From Flavobacterium frigoris PS1 (GTDB taxonomy: Bacteria; Bacteroidota; Bacteroidia; Flavobacteriales; Flavobacteriaceae): a stretch of 64,000 nucleotides of DNA. Location of the stretch: the NCBI RefSeq assembly GCF_000252125.1, contig NZ_AHKF01000018.1:124001-188000 (forward strand), written 5' to 3'. The notes beneath the pieces are model-generated. The model was not told where the DNA came from, did no database searches, and saw nothing but the letters and a program-made list of their open reading frames with translations. Below, piece after piece: positions 37,681 through 45,989 of the stretch (position 1 is the first letter of the stretch; the number at the start of each line of letters is the position of its first letter). The position numbers and the translations under genes were made by a program.

Positions 37681-37716
37681 AAAGACCCTCAACTGTTTTA
37701 CTAATTGAGGGTCTTT
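37681..37716 (-). terminator. Terminator of the nucleoid-associated protein gene
   Basis: A perfect 12-bp stem (37681-37692 with 37705-37716), followed on the minus strand by a T-rich tract, lies 20 bases beyond the stop. Confidence 0.8.
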
Positions 37717-37735
37717 GATATCGTAAATTCTGATT

Positions 37736-38794
37736 TTAAGATTTCTCTTCTTTATTGAAATAAACCAAGTAATAATACATTTGCTTTTCCTCATCCCATC
37801 CTTTTTCTACAAACTTTTCAGCACTTTCAGGATTGATAAAATCCATTTTAATCTGAATGTGTGTATCTAGATTAATGATGTTTTTGATCGATTTTCGTGC
37901 ATCAGTAACAGCAGCATTGGCAATTGGAAAAGAGGTCACGTCCTCAATACTGTATTTTTCGCCTTTATCAACTTTATAATTTTTGAATTCTGGAATTAAA
38001 TCTGGATTGTCTAAAACTTCATTCAGGAAATTGGTTTCTTCGAATTGGTCATTTTTAGCAAAATAATTCACTGAGCGGTTCATGAACATCACTTCCTCTT
38101 TCTTATCTTCCGCTGGAAAAACAACATCTTTAGCAAAATTCTGACAGAATTTTAAGTATTTCTTTGTGATGAAATTTTCATCTTCAAAGGCATCAACCGA
38201 AAGAAAATGTTCTAGCCAATAACGTGCATCGTATCTGTTACTGTCAACAGTTAGTATTTTGTAACCTTCCTCTATTTTATGATTGAAAATAATACATCCT
38301 TTATCTAATTTGCTAAGGTTAATCCCTTGTTGCAATATCATTTCTAGATGTGTTCCTTTTTCTTCAAATTGTAAAAAGTCTGCTTGCAATTCGCTTTTAA
38401 AAATTCCAATGGCATCTACAACGTTGTTGTCAATATTCACATTGGTCAAATAACTAACGTAAACTTCACCATTCTTGATGTGAGGATGATTTGACTGTTC
38501 ATATAAATGTTGCGTAATTTTTTTTGAGCCTTCATGTAAACTAGCTGGGTTCTCAAAAATTTCAGTAGCAAATTTATACATGTCGTTATAATCCAAATCT
38601 ACTTCATGAGCAAACTGATAGTAGTTTTCCTCTTTTTCTCTGAAAGGTTTTAAGAAAAATTCTTTGATAAGTGGCACAATTTCATCCTGAAGGCTAAATG
38701 GCTGCTCTGACAAAAAAATAGCTTCATTGCGACTTTTATTTCCTACTCTATGGATAGAAAGCGTCTCGATGTGTGTATTAAATAAGTTGATCAT
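37736..38794 (-). CDS. Nucleoid-associated protein (NdpA/YejK-like, 37 kDa family)
   Basis: This 352-residue soluble protein fits the NA37/NdpA family over its length: the opening 'MINLFNTHIETLSIHRVGNKSRNEAIFLSEQPF', the central 'VVDAIGIFKSE', 'LDKGCIIFNH…GYKILTVDSNRYDARYWLEHFLSVDAFEDENFITKKYLKFCQNF', and a C-terminal 'IQIKMDF' strand region. E. coli YejK is nucleoid-associated, of unclear role. The gene is monocistronic with its own terminator and lies downstream of the pRiA4b ORF-3-like gene, separated by a terminator. Confidence 0.85.
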   Translation of the reverse strand: MINLFNTHIETLSIHRVGNKSRNEAIFLSEQPFSLQDEIVPLIKEFFLKPFREKEENYYQFAHEVDLDYNDMYKFATEIFENPASLHEGSKKITQHLYEQSNHPHIKNGEVYVSYLTNVNIDNNVVDAIGIFKSELQADFLQFEEKGTHLEMILQQGINLSKLDKGCIIFNHKIEEGYKILTVDSNRYDARYWLEHFLSVDAFEDENFITKKYLKFCQNFAKDVVFPAEDKKEEVMFMNRSVNYFAKNDQFEETNFLNEVLDNPDLIPEFKNYKVDKGEKYSIEDVTSFPIANAAVTDARKSIKNIINLDTHIQIKMDFINPESAEKFVEKGWDEEKQMYYYLVYFNKEEKS

Positions 38795-38822
38795 TTTTGT
38801 ATTTTATTTTTTTAGATGAAAA

Positions 38823-38863
38823 AGCCAAGATCATAGACAATAGAGAAGTCTTTAATCTTGGCT
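38823..38863 (-). terminator. Terminator of the pRiA4b ORF-3-like gene
   Basis: A 9-bp stem (38823-38831 with 38855-38863) has a 23-base loop and is followed by T on the minus strand. It lies just after the stop at 38887. Confidence 0.65.
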
Positions 38864-38886
38864 CTTTATTCTTATTTTTTTCTATT

Positions 38887-39426
38887 TTAATTCCAATTCT
38901 CCTCAAATCCAAAGTCTTCAAAACTATCGTCACCTTCAAACATATCTAAATCATCTTCATCTAAACCGTCTTCATAGTCATTTGCATAATCATCAGCATT
39001 GTCAGCTTCAAAGTTTTTTTCCATTGCCTCATCTGGCATTTCTCCATGAGAAAATAAAGTTTCGGGATATAAGTTCCCTACTTCTTGTTCTTCAACCGCG
39101 GCCAATTCAACTAGGAATGTCCACATATTAATGAAATCATATACATAGATAATTTTTGTGTTTTCAGCATCTAATAGATCTGATAATTGGTAAGAGCTCA
39201 TCGTTTTTTGCTCCCCAATAACATCGCCGGTATCAAAAAGCGAAATTTCATCTTCCTGGTTCCATGTTTCATCACAAGTGTAAAACGAGGCTACTTCCAT
39301 ACCGTCAAAACCAAAGGAATTGAATATTGCGTTATGTAAATCTTCTAAAGTGTCATCTGCAAGTATTGCAATATCTCTGAATATATCTTCTTCTGCATCT
39401 AGAATTACTCTGAATTTGTAAACCAT
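38887..39426 (-). CDS. Plasmid pRiA4b ORF-3-like protein (IS1096 passenger TnpR family)
   Basis: This is a 179-residue acidic protein. Residues 1-120 match the pRiA4b ORF-3 family ('MVYKFRVILDAEEDIFRDIAILADDTLEDLHNAIFNSFGFDGMEVASFY' and 'YVYDFINMWTFLVEL'), named for a plasmid gene and for a passenger of IS1096. The tail (135-179) is a run of Asp/Glu with few other residues. In flavobacteria it is a stable chromosomal gene and no transposase or inverted repeats are near, so the IS link is historical. Function is unknown. A TACCTTTG -7 box lies upstream. Confidence 0.8.
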   Translation of the reverse strand: MVYKFRVILDAEEDIFRDIAILADDTLEDLHNAIFNSFGFDGMEVASFYTCDETWNQEDEISLFDTGDVIGEQKTMSSYQLSDLLDAENTKIIYVYDFINMWTFLVELAAVEEQEVGNLYPETLFSHGEMPDEAMEKNFEADNADDYANDYEDGLDEDDLDMFEGDDSFEDFGFEENWN

Positions 39427-39449
39427 AATCTTTGTTTTTAATGAAAGGT

Positions 39450-39457
39450 CAAAGGTA
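39450..39457 (-). promoter_or_regulatory. -7 box for the pRiA4b ORF-3-like gene
   Basis: The minus strand reads TACCTTTG, matching TAnnTTTG, 24 bases before the ATG at 39426. No -33 TTG is seen. Confidence 0.45.
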
Positions 39458-39651
39458 AAATTTAATTTTATATTTCATCCCGAACTTTCAGCACAGATTC
39501 TAGATTTGTTGATAAGATTTTTGCGTATGCATTTATAAAGAACGGAATCAACTATTTATAGATATGCCAATTTAAAACAGCAATAATGGGGATTGCTACG
39601 TTTTAATTATTCGAATAAAAATAAAACATCAGTGATTATATCGAATTATAA

Positions 39652-40251
39652 TTATTTGTTGTTAAGGGATTTATGTATTATTTTTCTGAACTTGTGGTAT
39701 TTTCCATGGATAGGGTAATACCTGTTTACCGTCATGTTATTAAAAATTAAGGCAACAACCAGAAGAATTAATACTCCGCTAAGTACAGGTGAAATAACAT
39801 ACCAATATCCTAAATTTTTTATTTGTGCGGATCCGGTTACTGCTATCAAAGCGGTAGCTCCTCCAGGAGGATGCAATGTTTTTGTCAGTTGCATTAGAAT
39901 AATAGAAAATGAAACGGATAAGGCTGCTGCTAACCATAAGATGTCAGGAACAAATTTAGCGACAGTTACTCCTACAATTGCTGATATAACGTGACCACCA
40001 ATCAAATTTCGAGGTTGTGCTAGCGGACTTTGTATAATGCCATAAATCAAAACAGAGGACGCGCCAAAAGATCCTATAAGAAATAGTACATCAGAATCTG
40101 GAAGCATTTGTGATTGTAAGTATGCAAGAGTCCCAATCCCTATAAAGGAACCAACAAACGACCAAAATTTTTCTCTAAAATTAACTAACGTTTCTTTATA
40201 AAGTATGTATTTGGTCTTACGATAACTTCTTTTAATTTTTTCGGTAGGCAT
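39652..40251 (-). CDS. HPP-family membrane protein
   Basis: This is a 199-residue integral membrane protein with four to five helices. It carries the family-naming motif in 'TLHPPGGATALIAVTG' near residue 125. Members are thought to move nitrite or related anions in chloroplasts and bacteria, but that is not proven here. The gene starts six bases after the CLC channel gene stop, so the two anion-transport-like proteins are co-expressed. The C-terminus is basic and cytoplasmic. Confidence 0.85.
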   Translation of the reverse strand: MPTEKIKRSYRKTKYILYKETLVNFREKFWSFVGSFIGIGTLAYLQSQMLPDSDVLFLIGSFGASSVLIYGIIQSPLAQPRNLIGGHVISAIVGVTVAKFVPDILWLAAALSVSFSIILMQLTKTLHPPGGATALIAVTGSAQIKNLGYWYVISPVLSGVLILLVVALIFNNMTVNRYYPIHGKYHKFRKIIHKSLNNK

Positions 40252-40257
40252 AAAATA

Positions 40258-41538
40258 TTATTTTGCTACACTAGCAGCGTAGGAATATACAGAATGTGGA
40301 TAAATCAGTTTTGCGGTATATTTTGAAATAATGCAAACAAGTACAATAGGCAGGAATAAAGTATAATCATTGGTTAAACCACAAATCAAGAATATTGCTG
40401 TAAATGGGGCGTGAATACTGGCACTCAAAAGTGCAGCCATTCCTAATACCATAAAGTTAACAGGGATTATATTTGCTTTCAGATAGGTGTTTAAAAGTAA
40501 CGCTACAAATAAGCCCAAAAAAGCCCCGATAAAAACGCTTGGCGCAAAAACACCTCCGTCACCTCCCGAAAATAGTGTGGCTGAGGTGACAATCGGTTTT
40601 AAAAGAATGATTCCTATAAAGGTATATAATAAGCTAGAAGATAATTTTACTTCATTCGGATTCATGAAAATCATTTTTAGGGCATGATATCCTTCTCCAA
40701 ATAGTTGCGGAAAGAAAAATAAAGAACAGCTTAATATTACAGATCCTATTAGAATCTTGTAGTAGTGACTTTTTATTTGGCTTAGATTATTTTTAAAAAA
40801 TAATACGCAACGTGTTAGATAAACAGAATTAATGCCAGCAATAATGCCTAATAAAATGAAATAAGGAATTGCTCTTAAATGCCAGGTAGTAATATTTACT
40901 GCAAATAATGGCTTCTCGTCGATTAAGAAAATAAGTCCAAAAGCAATGGAAACAGCAATAATATTAGTGATTAAAAAAGTACGTGTTACTTTTCTAGAAA
41001 TAACTTCCATAGCAAAAAACATTCCCGCAAAAGGGCTATTAAATAGTGCTGTGATTCCTGCTGCCACTCCGGCACAGATCAATTCGGTTTTATACTGTTT
41101 AAAAATATTTTGCTTTCTTTGGGCTACTGATCCTATTGTAGCTGTAGCCACAACAGTTGAAACCTCAATTCCTGTGGATCCTCCAAAAACAACAGTCAAT
41201 AAACCATTAATAAAATGAGACGCAATCTTAGATTTAGGTAAGTTTTTTGATCGAGAACCAGTACTCTCTAGAACTTCGCTAATTCCCTTGTTCTCTTTTT
41301 TATTAAATACATATTGCCTAAGAAAATAGATGACTGATAGTCCGAAAACAGGGAAAATAAATATATATAAAGGATGCAAGGACGCTTGGCTGAAGAATAT
41401 TTCTTCGTAATACTCAGTTAATTTTTTTAATGTTAATCCCAAAAAAGCAGAAAGAAAACCAATCAAAACGGAAACAATAACTAATTTTTGTAATTTGATT
41501 AACCTAATATTTTTTTTAATACGAGCTGTATTATTCAT
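40258..41538 (-). CDS. CLC-family chloride channel or Cl-/H+ exchanger
   Basis: This is a 426-residue membrane protein of the CLC family with about ten hydrophobic segments. The second selectivity motif reads 'GGSTGIEVST' with E125 at the place of the gating glutamate (GREGP of E. coli ClcA), though the following Gly-Pro is Val-Ser. The third reads 'GGDGGVFAPSVFIG'. The N-terminal GSGIP motif is not clearly present. It lacks CBS domains. It is co-transcribed with the HPP gene. Whether it is a channel or an exchanger cannot be told by reading. Confidence 0.88.
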   Translation of the reverse strand: MNNTARIKKNIRLIKLQKLVIVSVLIGFLSAFLGLTLKKLTEYYEEIFFSQASLHPLYIFIFPVFGLSVIYFLRQYVFNKKENKGISEVLESTGSRSKNLPKSKIASHFINGLLTVVFGGSTGIEVSTVVATATIGSVAQRKQNIFKQYKTELICAGVAAGITALFNSPFAGMFFAMEVISRKVTRTFLITNIIAVSIAFGLIFLIDEKPLFAVNITTWHLRAIPYFILLGIIAGINSVYLTRCVLFFKNNLSQIKSHYYKILIGSVILSCSLFFFPQLFGEGYHALKMIFMNPNEVKLSSSLLYTFIGIILLKPIVTSATLFSGGDGGVFAPSVFIGAFLGLFVALLLNTYLKANIIPVNFMVLGMAALLSASIHAPFTAIFLICGLTNDYTLFLPIVLVCIISKYTAKLIYPHSVYSYAASVAK

Positions 41539-41553
41539 CTAAATTTATATTGC

Positions 41554-41592
41554 AAACCTTATTTTTATAAGGTTTTTAAGGCTGCAAATTTA
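41554..41592 (-). promoter_or_regulatory. -7 box and 5' leader hairpin of the CLC gene
   Basis: On the minus strand TAAATTTG (41585-41592) matches the -7 consensus. Between it and the ATG at 41538 lies a perfect 9-bp hairpin (41554-41562 with 41567-41575) that would sit in the mRNA leader. No known riboswitch is recognised. Confidence 0.4.
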
Positions 41593-41689
41593 GAAAAATA
41601 AAACTGATTAAGGGCTATGAAGGATACTGTACTACTATTTTTTTTAAGATAGCTTTATGATAATTTTGATTTTACCTGATTCACCGCAT

Positions 41690-42079
41690 TTATATTTCGT
41701 AAAATTCTATTGGTAAATCATCGGGATCTGCAATAAAGAAAAAACGCTTGGCTGTAAATTCATCTATTCTGATTGTTTCTGAGGAGATGTTGTTTTTAAT
41801 TAAAAAATTACGTGTTTGCTCGATATCATTCACTTCAAAAGCCAAATGACGTAATCCACAAGCTTCAGGACGGGAAGGTCTTTCAGACGGATTGGGGAAC
41901 GAAAAAAGCTCCACAATATATTCGCCATTCAAGGCTAAATCGAGTTTATAGGAATCCCGTTCTTCTCGGTAAATTTCTTGTATTGCTTTGAGCCCTAAAA
42001 TTTCAGTGTAAAAATGTTTTGACTTTTCGTAATCAGAGCAAATAATGGCAATGTGGTGTACTTTGTTAAGTTGGAGCAT
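41690..42079 (-). CDS. VOC/glyoxalase-family protein, YaeR-like
   Basis: This is a 129-residue single VOC domain close to E. coli YaeR in size and motifs: 'VHHIAIICSDYEKSKHFYTEILGL' at the start, 'GLRHLAFEV' in the middle and 'DPDDLPIEFYEI' at the end, giving His and Glu metal ligands (including E125). Members of this type bind a divalent metal; some are lactoylglutathione lyase-like, but the substrate is not known. It starts four bases after the acetyltransferase stop, so the two form an operon. Confidence 0.88.
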   Translation of the reverse strand: MLQLNKVHHIAIICSDYEKSKHFYTEILGLKAIQEIYREERDSYKLDLALNGEYIVELFSFPNPSERPSRPEACGLRHLAFEVNDIEQTRNFLIKNNISSETIRIDEFTAKRFFFIADPDDLPIEFYEI

Positions 42080-42083
42080 TTTA

Positions 42084-42641
42084 TTATTGATTTAATTTCC
42101 GAATCACTTTTGCAGGGTTTCCTACTGCGAGTGAATTGTCAGGAATGTTTTTTGTTACAACAGAACCAGCGCCAATTACGCAGCCTTTACCAATTGTTAC
42201 TCCGGGACAAATGACTGAGTTTCCACCTATCCAGCAATCATCACCAATAGTTATAGGTAAAGCACTCTCAACTGTTTTTCTTAATTCGGCTTCCAGCGGG
42301 TGAGTAGCGGTGTACAATTGAACGTTTGGCGCAAAAAACACATTGGATCCAATAGTCACTGTGGTACAGTCTAAAACAACACAGTTCACATTGAAGTAAA
42401 CATTATCACCACAACTAATATTGTAACCATAATCACAATAAAATGGCGGTTCTATATATAAATTCGCTCCTGCATTTGGAATCAATTCCTTAATTATTTC
42501 ACGTGCTTTTTTGGTAACTCTATATTCCGTAACATTTAAGCGATGCATTAAGTTTTTTGCTCTCCTTCTATCCTTTACTATATCGGGGTCGCCACCCAAG
42601 TAGTGTTCTCCCGCGATCATTTTTTCTTTTTCCGTTTTCAT
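42084..42641 (-). CDS. Sugar O-acetyltransferase (maltose/galactoside acetyltransferase family)
   Basis: This is a 185-residue left-handed beta-helix enzyme with the Maa/LacA layout. The N-terminal Mac domain has 'EKMIAGEHYLGGDPDIVKDRRRAKNLMHRLN', then hexapeptide repeats, the catalytic His region 'LYTATHPLEAE', and 'GDDCWIGGNSVICPGVTIGKGCVIGAGSVVTKNIPDNSLAVGNPAKVI'. It should transfer acetyl from acetyl-CoA to a sugar hydroxyl in the cytoplasm. It is the first gene of a pair with the VOC protein. Confidence 0.92.
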   Translation of the reverse strand: MKTEKEKMIAGEHYLGGDPDIVKDRRRAKNLMHRLNVTEYRVTKKAREIIKELIPNAGANLYIEPPFYCDYGYNISCGDNVYFNVNCVVLDCTTVTIGSNVFFAPNVQLYTATHPLEAELRKTVESALPITIGDDCWIGGNSVICPGVTIGKGCVIGAGSVVTKNIPDNSLAVGNPAKVIRKLNQ

Positions 42642-42675
42642 ACTCTATTGATCATTTCGTTTCTAATTCTTTTTT

Positions 42676-42776
42676 GGGCATGCCCACCGCAACCCCAATA
42701 TCGATGGGTACCGGTTGCGCTGTTCATTACAATCTCCCATGAAAAATGGTAGGATTTTCACCGCCATCGCTCATGT
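42676..42776 (+). repeat. Dispersed hairpin repeat, copy 2
   Basis: It begins with the palindrome GGGCATGCCC (42676-42685), then a 7-bp stem CGCAACC/GGTTGCG (42688-42694 with 42713-42719). Next come the core 'GCTGTTCATTACAATCTCCC', a small hairpin CTCCCAT/ATGGTAG (one mismatch) and 'AGGATTTTCACCGCCATC'. The core and the right part match copy 1 at 7213-7291. It lies between the divergent acetyltransferase and TonB-receptor genes. It carries no coding frame. Confidence 0.65.
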
Positions 42777-42897
42777 AAACCCATTCGTAAACCACTATGA
42801 TTTGATGTAAATGTAACAGAAAATTAAAAACATTACAACTCATCCCTCTAATATGACAGTTCAGTTAGTTTAAGTTTTTAAAAAGTGACAATCAAAA

Positions 42898-42905
42898 TAC
42901 ATTTG
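42898..42905 (+). promoter_or_regulatory. -7 box for the TonB-dependent receptor
   Basis: TACATTTG matches TAnnTTTG, 20 bases before the ATG at 42926. No -33 TTG is seen at the usual distance. Confidence 0.45.
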
Positions 42906-42925
42906 GTATATCAAAATCAAACCAC

Positions 42926-45085
42926 ATGAAAGCAATCACAACAATTATCATTTTATTTTGCACCACTTTTCTATTTTCACAATCAACAATTTCGGGCAAA
43001 GTAGTTGATCAAAAAGGCAAGCCCATTTCTGGTGCTAATGTTTTTATCGAAGGAAGTTATGACGGAGCAACAACTAATGAATCGGGAAGTTTTTCATTCA
43101 CAACGGATGCAATAGGAAATCAGATTTTAGTGGTCAGTTTTTTGATTTATGAAACTTCAAAAACTCAAATTGATGTAGCTAACTTTCAAGCACAAACAGT
43201 CAAACTAAAAGATAGTATGAATGCATTGGATGCTGTTGTTATATCCGCAGGAACAATGGAATCTGGAGAAAAAGCACGAGTTTCTGTTTTAAAACCTTTA
43301 GATATCGTTACCACCGCAGGTTCTGCAGGGAATATTATAGCCGCTTTACAAACCTTGCCAGGAACACAAAGTGTCGGCGAAGACGGTCGTTTGTTTGTTC
43401 GCGGAGGAGAGGCAAATGAAACACAAACTTTTGTTGACGGTATTCGCGTGGCGCAACCTTATGGTGCGACTACTAATAATTTACCAACACGTGGCCGGTT
43501 TTCTCCATTTTTGTTTAGTGGAATCGCTTTTTCTACAGGAGGGTATTCCGCCGAATACGGCGAAGCTTTGTCTAGCGTGTTACTTTTAAATACCGAAGAC
43601 AATCCCGATCAAAACAAAACGGATATTTCACTAATGACTGTTGGCTTAGGACTTGGAAACACTCAAAAATGGAAAAAAAGTTCGCTGAGTGTAAATGCTT
43701 CGTATATCAATTTGGTACCATACCAAGCAGCTGTTCCACAAAATGTTGATTGGAACAGTCCTTTTCAGTCTTTGTCTGGAGAAACCGTTTATCGCTATAA
43801 CTTTAATAACGGAATTCTAAAGTTGTACGCTGCTTTTGATTCTTCTAAATTCGATATTAACCAGGAAAATATAAATTCAGCTGAGAAGATGAGGGTGAAT
43901 TTGAAAAATGATAACTTTTATTTTAATACTTCGTATAAAGGGAACTTTGGTACCAATTGGCAAATCATAACGGGTATGAGTTATGGTTATAGCAAAAATA
44001 AAATTGGATTGGATTTAAACAATATTGCTAACGATGAAAACGCGGCGCATCTAAAATTGAAATTGAAGAAAAACATTTCAAACTACTTTAAATTGTCTTT
44101 TGGAGGAGATTATTTCAGTACTAAATTCGATGAAAGTTTTACTGAAAATTTAGGGACAGCAAAAAGAAATGGATATAATTCGAATATTGCAGCAGCCTAT
44201 GCCGAAGGAGATATTTTATTTTCAAAAAAGTTTGCTGCCAAAATTGGTTTAAGAGCATCAAATAATGATTTACTTGATGAAACTACTATTTCGCCAAGAA
44301 TATCTATGGCGTACAAAGTGGCTAAAAACAGTCAGTTCTCCTTGGCTTATGGTGATTTCACGCAAAGTCCAAATGCCGATTACATCAAATATTCCAAATA
44401 CCATCAGTTTGAAAGCGAGAAGGCTTCTCATTATATCTTGAATTTTCAATATGCAAAAGACGACCAGACTTTTAGAGCAGAAGCCTACTATAAAGACTAC
44501 AGCAATCTAGTTAAATACGATACGCAAGAGATTGCTTATAATTCGATATTCAACAATCAAGGTTCGGCTTACGTCAAAGGGATGGATTTGTTTTGGCGTG
44601 ATGGTAAATCCATCAAAAATCTAGAATATTGGATTTCCTATTCCTATATCGATACTGAGAGAGATTATAAAAACTACCCAACAACAGTCACGCCAAGCTT
44701 TGTAGCCGATCATTCTTTGTCTGTTGTGACTAAATATTTCATTACAGATTGGAGATCACAAATAGGTTTTACCAACTCTTTTAGCTCAGGACGTCCGTAT
44801 AATAATCCAAATGAAACGCAATTCATGAACGGAAAAGCCAAAGCCTACAATAGTTTAAGTTTCAATTGGGCCTATTTAATTAGACAACAAAAGATACTGT
44901 ATTTCTCTGTTTCGAATGTTTTGGGAACGCAAAATATCTTTGGATATGACTATGCAAATTCTCCCGATTCAAGCGGTTTTTATAAAAGAAAAGAAATTAC
45001 ACCTACTGCAGATCGTTTCTTCTTTGTGGGCTTCTTTTGGACTATTAGCAAAGACAAAAAAGACAATCAGTTGAAGAATTTGTAA
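42926..45085 (+). CDS. TonB-dependent outer-membrane receptor
   Basis: This is a 719-residue receptor. A signal peptide (1-18, 'FLFSQ') is followed by a carboxypeptidase-regulatory-like domain (about 20-100, 'ISGKVVDQKGKPISGANVFIEGSYDGATTNESG'). A plug domain (about 110-225; 'RVSVLKPLDIVTTAGSAGNI', 'GRLFVRGGEANETQTFVDGIRV') and a barrel ending '…RFFFVGFFWTISKDKKDNQLKNL' follow. The shape is that of Bacteroidota receptors without a SusD partner, and no SusD gene is next to it. The substrate is unknown. A separate -7 box drives the next gene, 214 bases on, so it may be a unit of its own. Confidence 0.9.
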   Translation: MKAITTIIILFCTTFLFSQSTISGKVVDQKGKPISGANVFIEGSYDGATTNESGSFSFTTDAIGNQILVVSFLIYETSKTQIDVANFQAQTVKLKDSMNALDAVVISAGTMESGEKARVSVLKPLDIVTTAGSAGNIIAALQTLPGTQSVGEDGRLFVRGGEANETQTFVDGIRVAQPYGATTNNLPTRGRFSPFLFSGIAFSTGGYSAEYGEALSSVLLLNTEDNPDQNKTDISLMTVGLGLGNTQKWKKSSLSVNASYINLVPYQAAVPQNVDWNSPFQSLSGETVYRYNFNNGILKLYAAFDSSKFDINQENINSAEKMRVNLKNDNFYFNTSYKGNFGTNWQIITGMSYGYSKNKIGLDLNNIANDENAAHLKLKLKKNISNYFKLSFGGDYFSTKFDESFTENLGTAKRNGYNSNIAAAYAEGDILFSKKFAAKIGLRASNNDLLDETTISPRISMAYKVAKNSQFSLAYGDFTQSPNADYIKYSKYHQFESEKASHYILNFQYAKDDQTFRAEAYYKDYSNLVKYDTQEIAYNSIFNNQGSAYVKGMDLFWRDGKSIKNLEYWISYSYIDTERDYKNYPTTVTPSFVADHSLSVVTKYFITDWRSQIGFTNSFSSGRPYNNPNETQFMNGKAKAYNSLSFNWAYLIRQQKILYFSVSNVLGTQNIFGYDYANSPDSSGFYKRKEITPTADRFFFVGFFWTISKDKKDNQLKNL

Positions 45086-45230
45086 AGTAGTCTTAAGGTC
45101 GAAAGTCATAAAGTAACATAGTTAGTTTGCTAAAACAGTACTAACTTCCAAACCTTCGACTAATTCCCCGATTCATCCTTGAAATTCAACAGTTCAGTAA
45201 TTATAAATTTTTACAGCAGTATTTCTGAGA

Positions 45231-45238
45231 TACTTTTG
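45231..45238 (+). promoter_or_regulatory. -7 box for the TPR-like/LytS operon
   Basis: TACTTTTG matches TAnnTTTG, 61 bases upstream of the 45300 start. A -33 TTG is not clear. Confidence 0.4.
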
Positions 45239-45299
45239 AAGTATAAATTAACAATTTGTTTCAATCATCAAAAATAATCAATCTTAAAAACTAGAAATC

Positions 45300-45950
45300 A
45301 TGACCAAATTAATCACCGCATTTGCCTTTTTTGTTATTACATTATTGTCGGCTCAAGGCCAAGTAGCAACTAGTGAAACAAAAGCAAGCAAGTTTGAACA
45401 AGGAATGGGAAAAGCCTTTGCACTTTGGGGAGAAGGGAAAAATACCGAAGCTTCAGATTTATTCGAAAGAATAGCTGCTGCAGAAACAACAAATTGGCTT
45501 CCCAATTATTATGTAGCTTTGGTAAATACAACCGCTGCTTTTGGTACAAAAGATAAAGAAAAAATAAATGCATTACTTTCGAAAGCACAAAACGTTTTGG
45601 ATGTAGAAATGATGAAAGATCAAAACAATGCCGAGTTGTATGTATTGCAGGCCATGATCAATACTGCTTGGATCGTTTTTGATCCTATGATTTACGGACA
45701 GAAATTATCTGGCCCTACAATTGAAATTTATAACAAAGCATTGACCATTGATCCAAATAACCCTAGAGCGGTGTTCTCTAAAGCGGAGTTTGAAATTGGA
45801 GGAGCTAAGTTTTGGGGGCAGGATACCAAGCCGATGTGTGCTCAAATTGACAAAGCCATCGAACTTTTTGCTACTTTTAAACCTGAAACTCCTTTCTCTC
45901 CAAAATGGGGATTGGACCGAGCATTAATAGCGCAGAAAAATTGTAAATAA
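45300..45950 (+). CDS. Secreted TPR-like protein of unknown function
   Basis: This is a 216-residue protein with a signal peptide (1-20, 'LLSAQGQ'). The mature part is helical with TPR-like units: 'FEQGMGKAFALWGEGKNTEASDLFERIAAAE', 'YVLQAMINTAWIVFDPMIYGQKLSG' and 'YNKALTIDPNNPRAVFSKAEFEIGGAKFWG'. It is probably periplasmic. The LytS-type kinase gene starts 39 bases later, suggesting a common transcript. In flavobacteria I recall similar proteins next to 2TM/LytTR genes, but their role is not known. Confidence 0.65.
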   Translation: MTKLITAFAFFVITLLSAQGQVATSETKASKFEQGMGKAFALWGEGKNTEASDLFERIAAAETTNWLPNYYVALVNTTAAFGTKDKEKINALLSKAQNVLDVEMMKDQNNAELYVLQAMINTAWIVFDPMIYGQKLSGPTIEIYNKALTIDPNNPRAVFSKAEFEIGGAKFWGQDTKPMCAQIDKAIELFATFKPETPFSPKWGLDRALIAQKNCK

Positions 45951-45989
45951 GTCGAGAGGCAGTATTGAAATTTTTAATAATAAACTTAA

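Larger units (their letters stand above)
37310..37735. other. AT-rich intergenic region with two hairpins
   Basis: This is a 426-base gap between two minus-strand genes with no coding frame. It holds the -7 box of the GAF gene (TAAATTTG on the minus strand, 37326-37333), an imperfect 14-bp hairpin at 37387-37417 and the terminator at 37681-37716. The stretch between the hairpins (37440-37680) shows nothing I can name. Confidence 0.6.

Noticed and set aside
38887..39426. Insertion sequence based on the IS1096 passenger name
   Set aside because: No transposase, inverted repeats or target duplication are near; only the passenger-like family is present.
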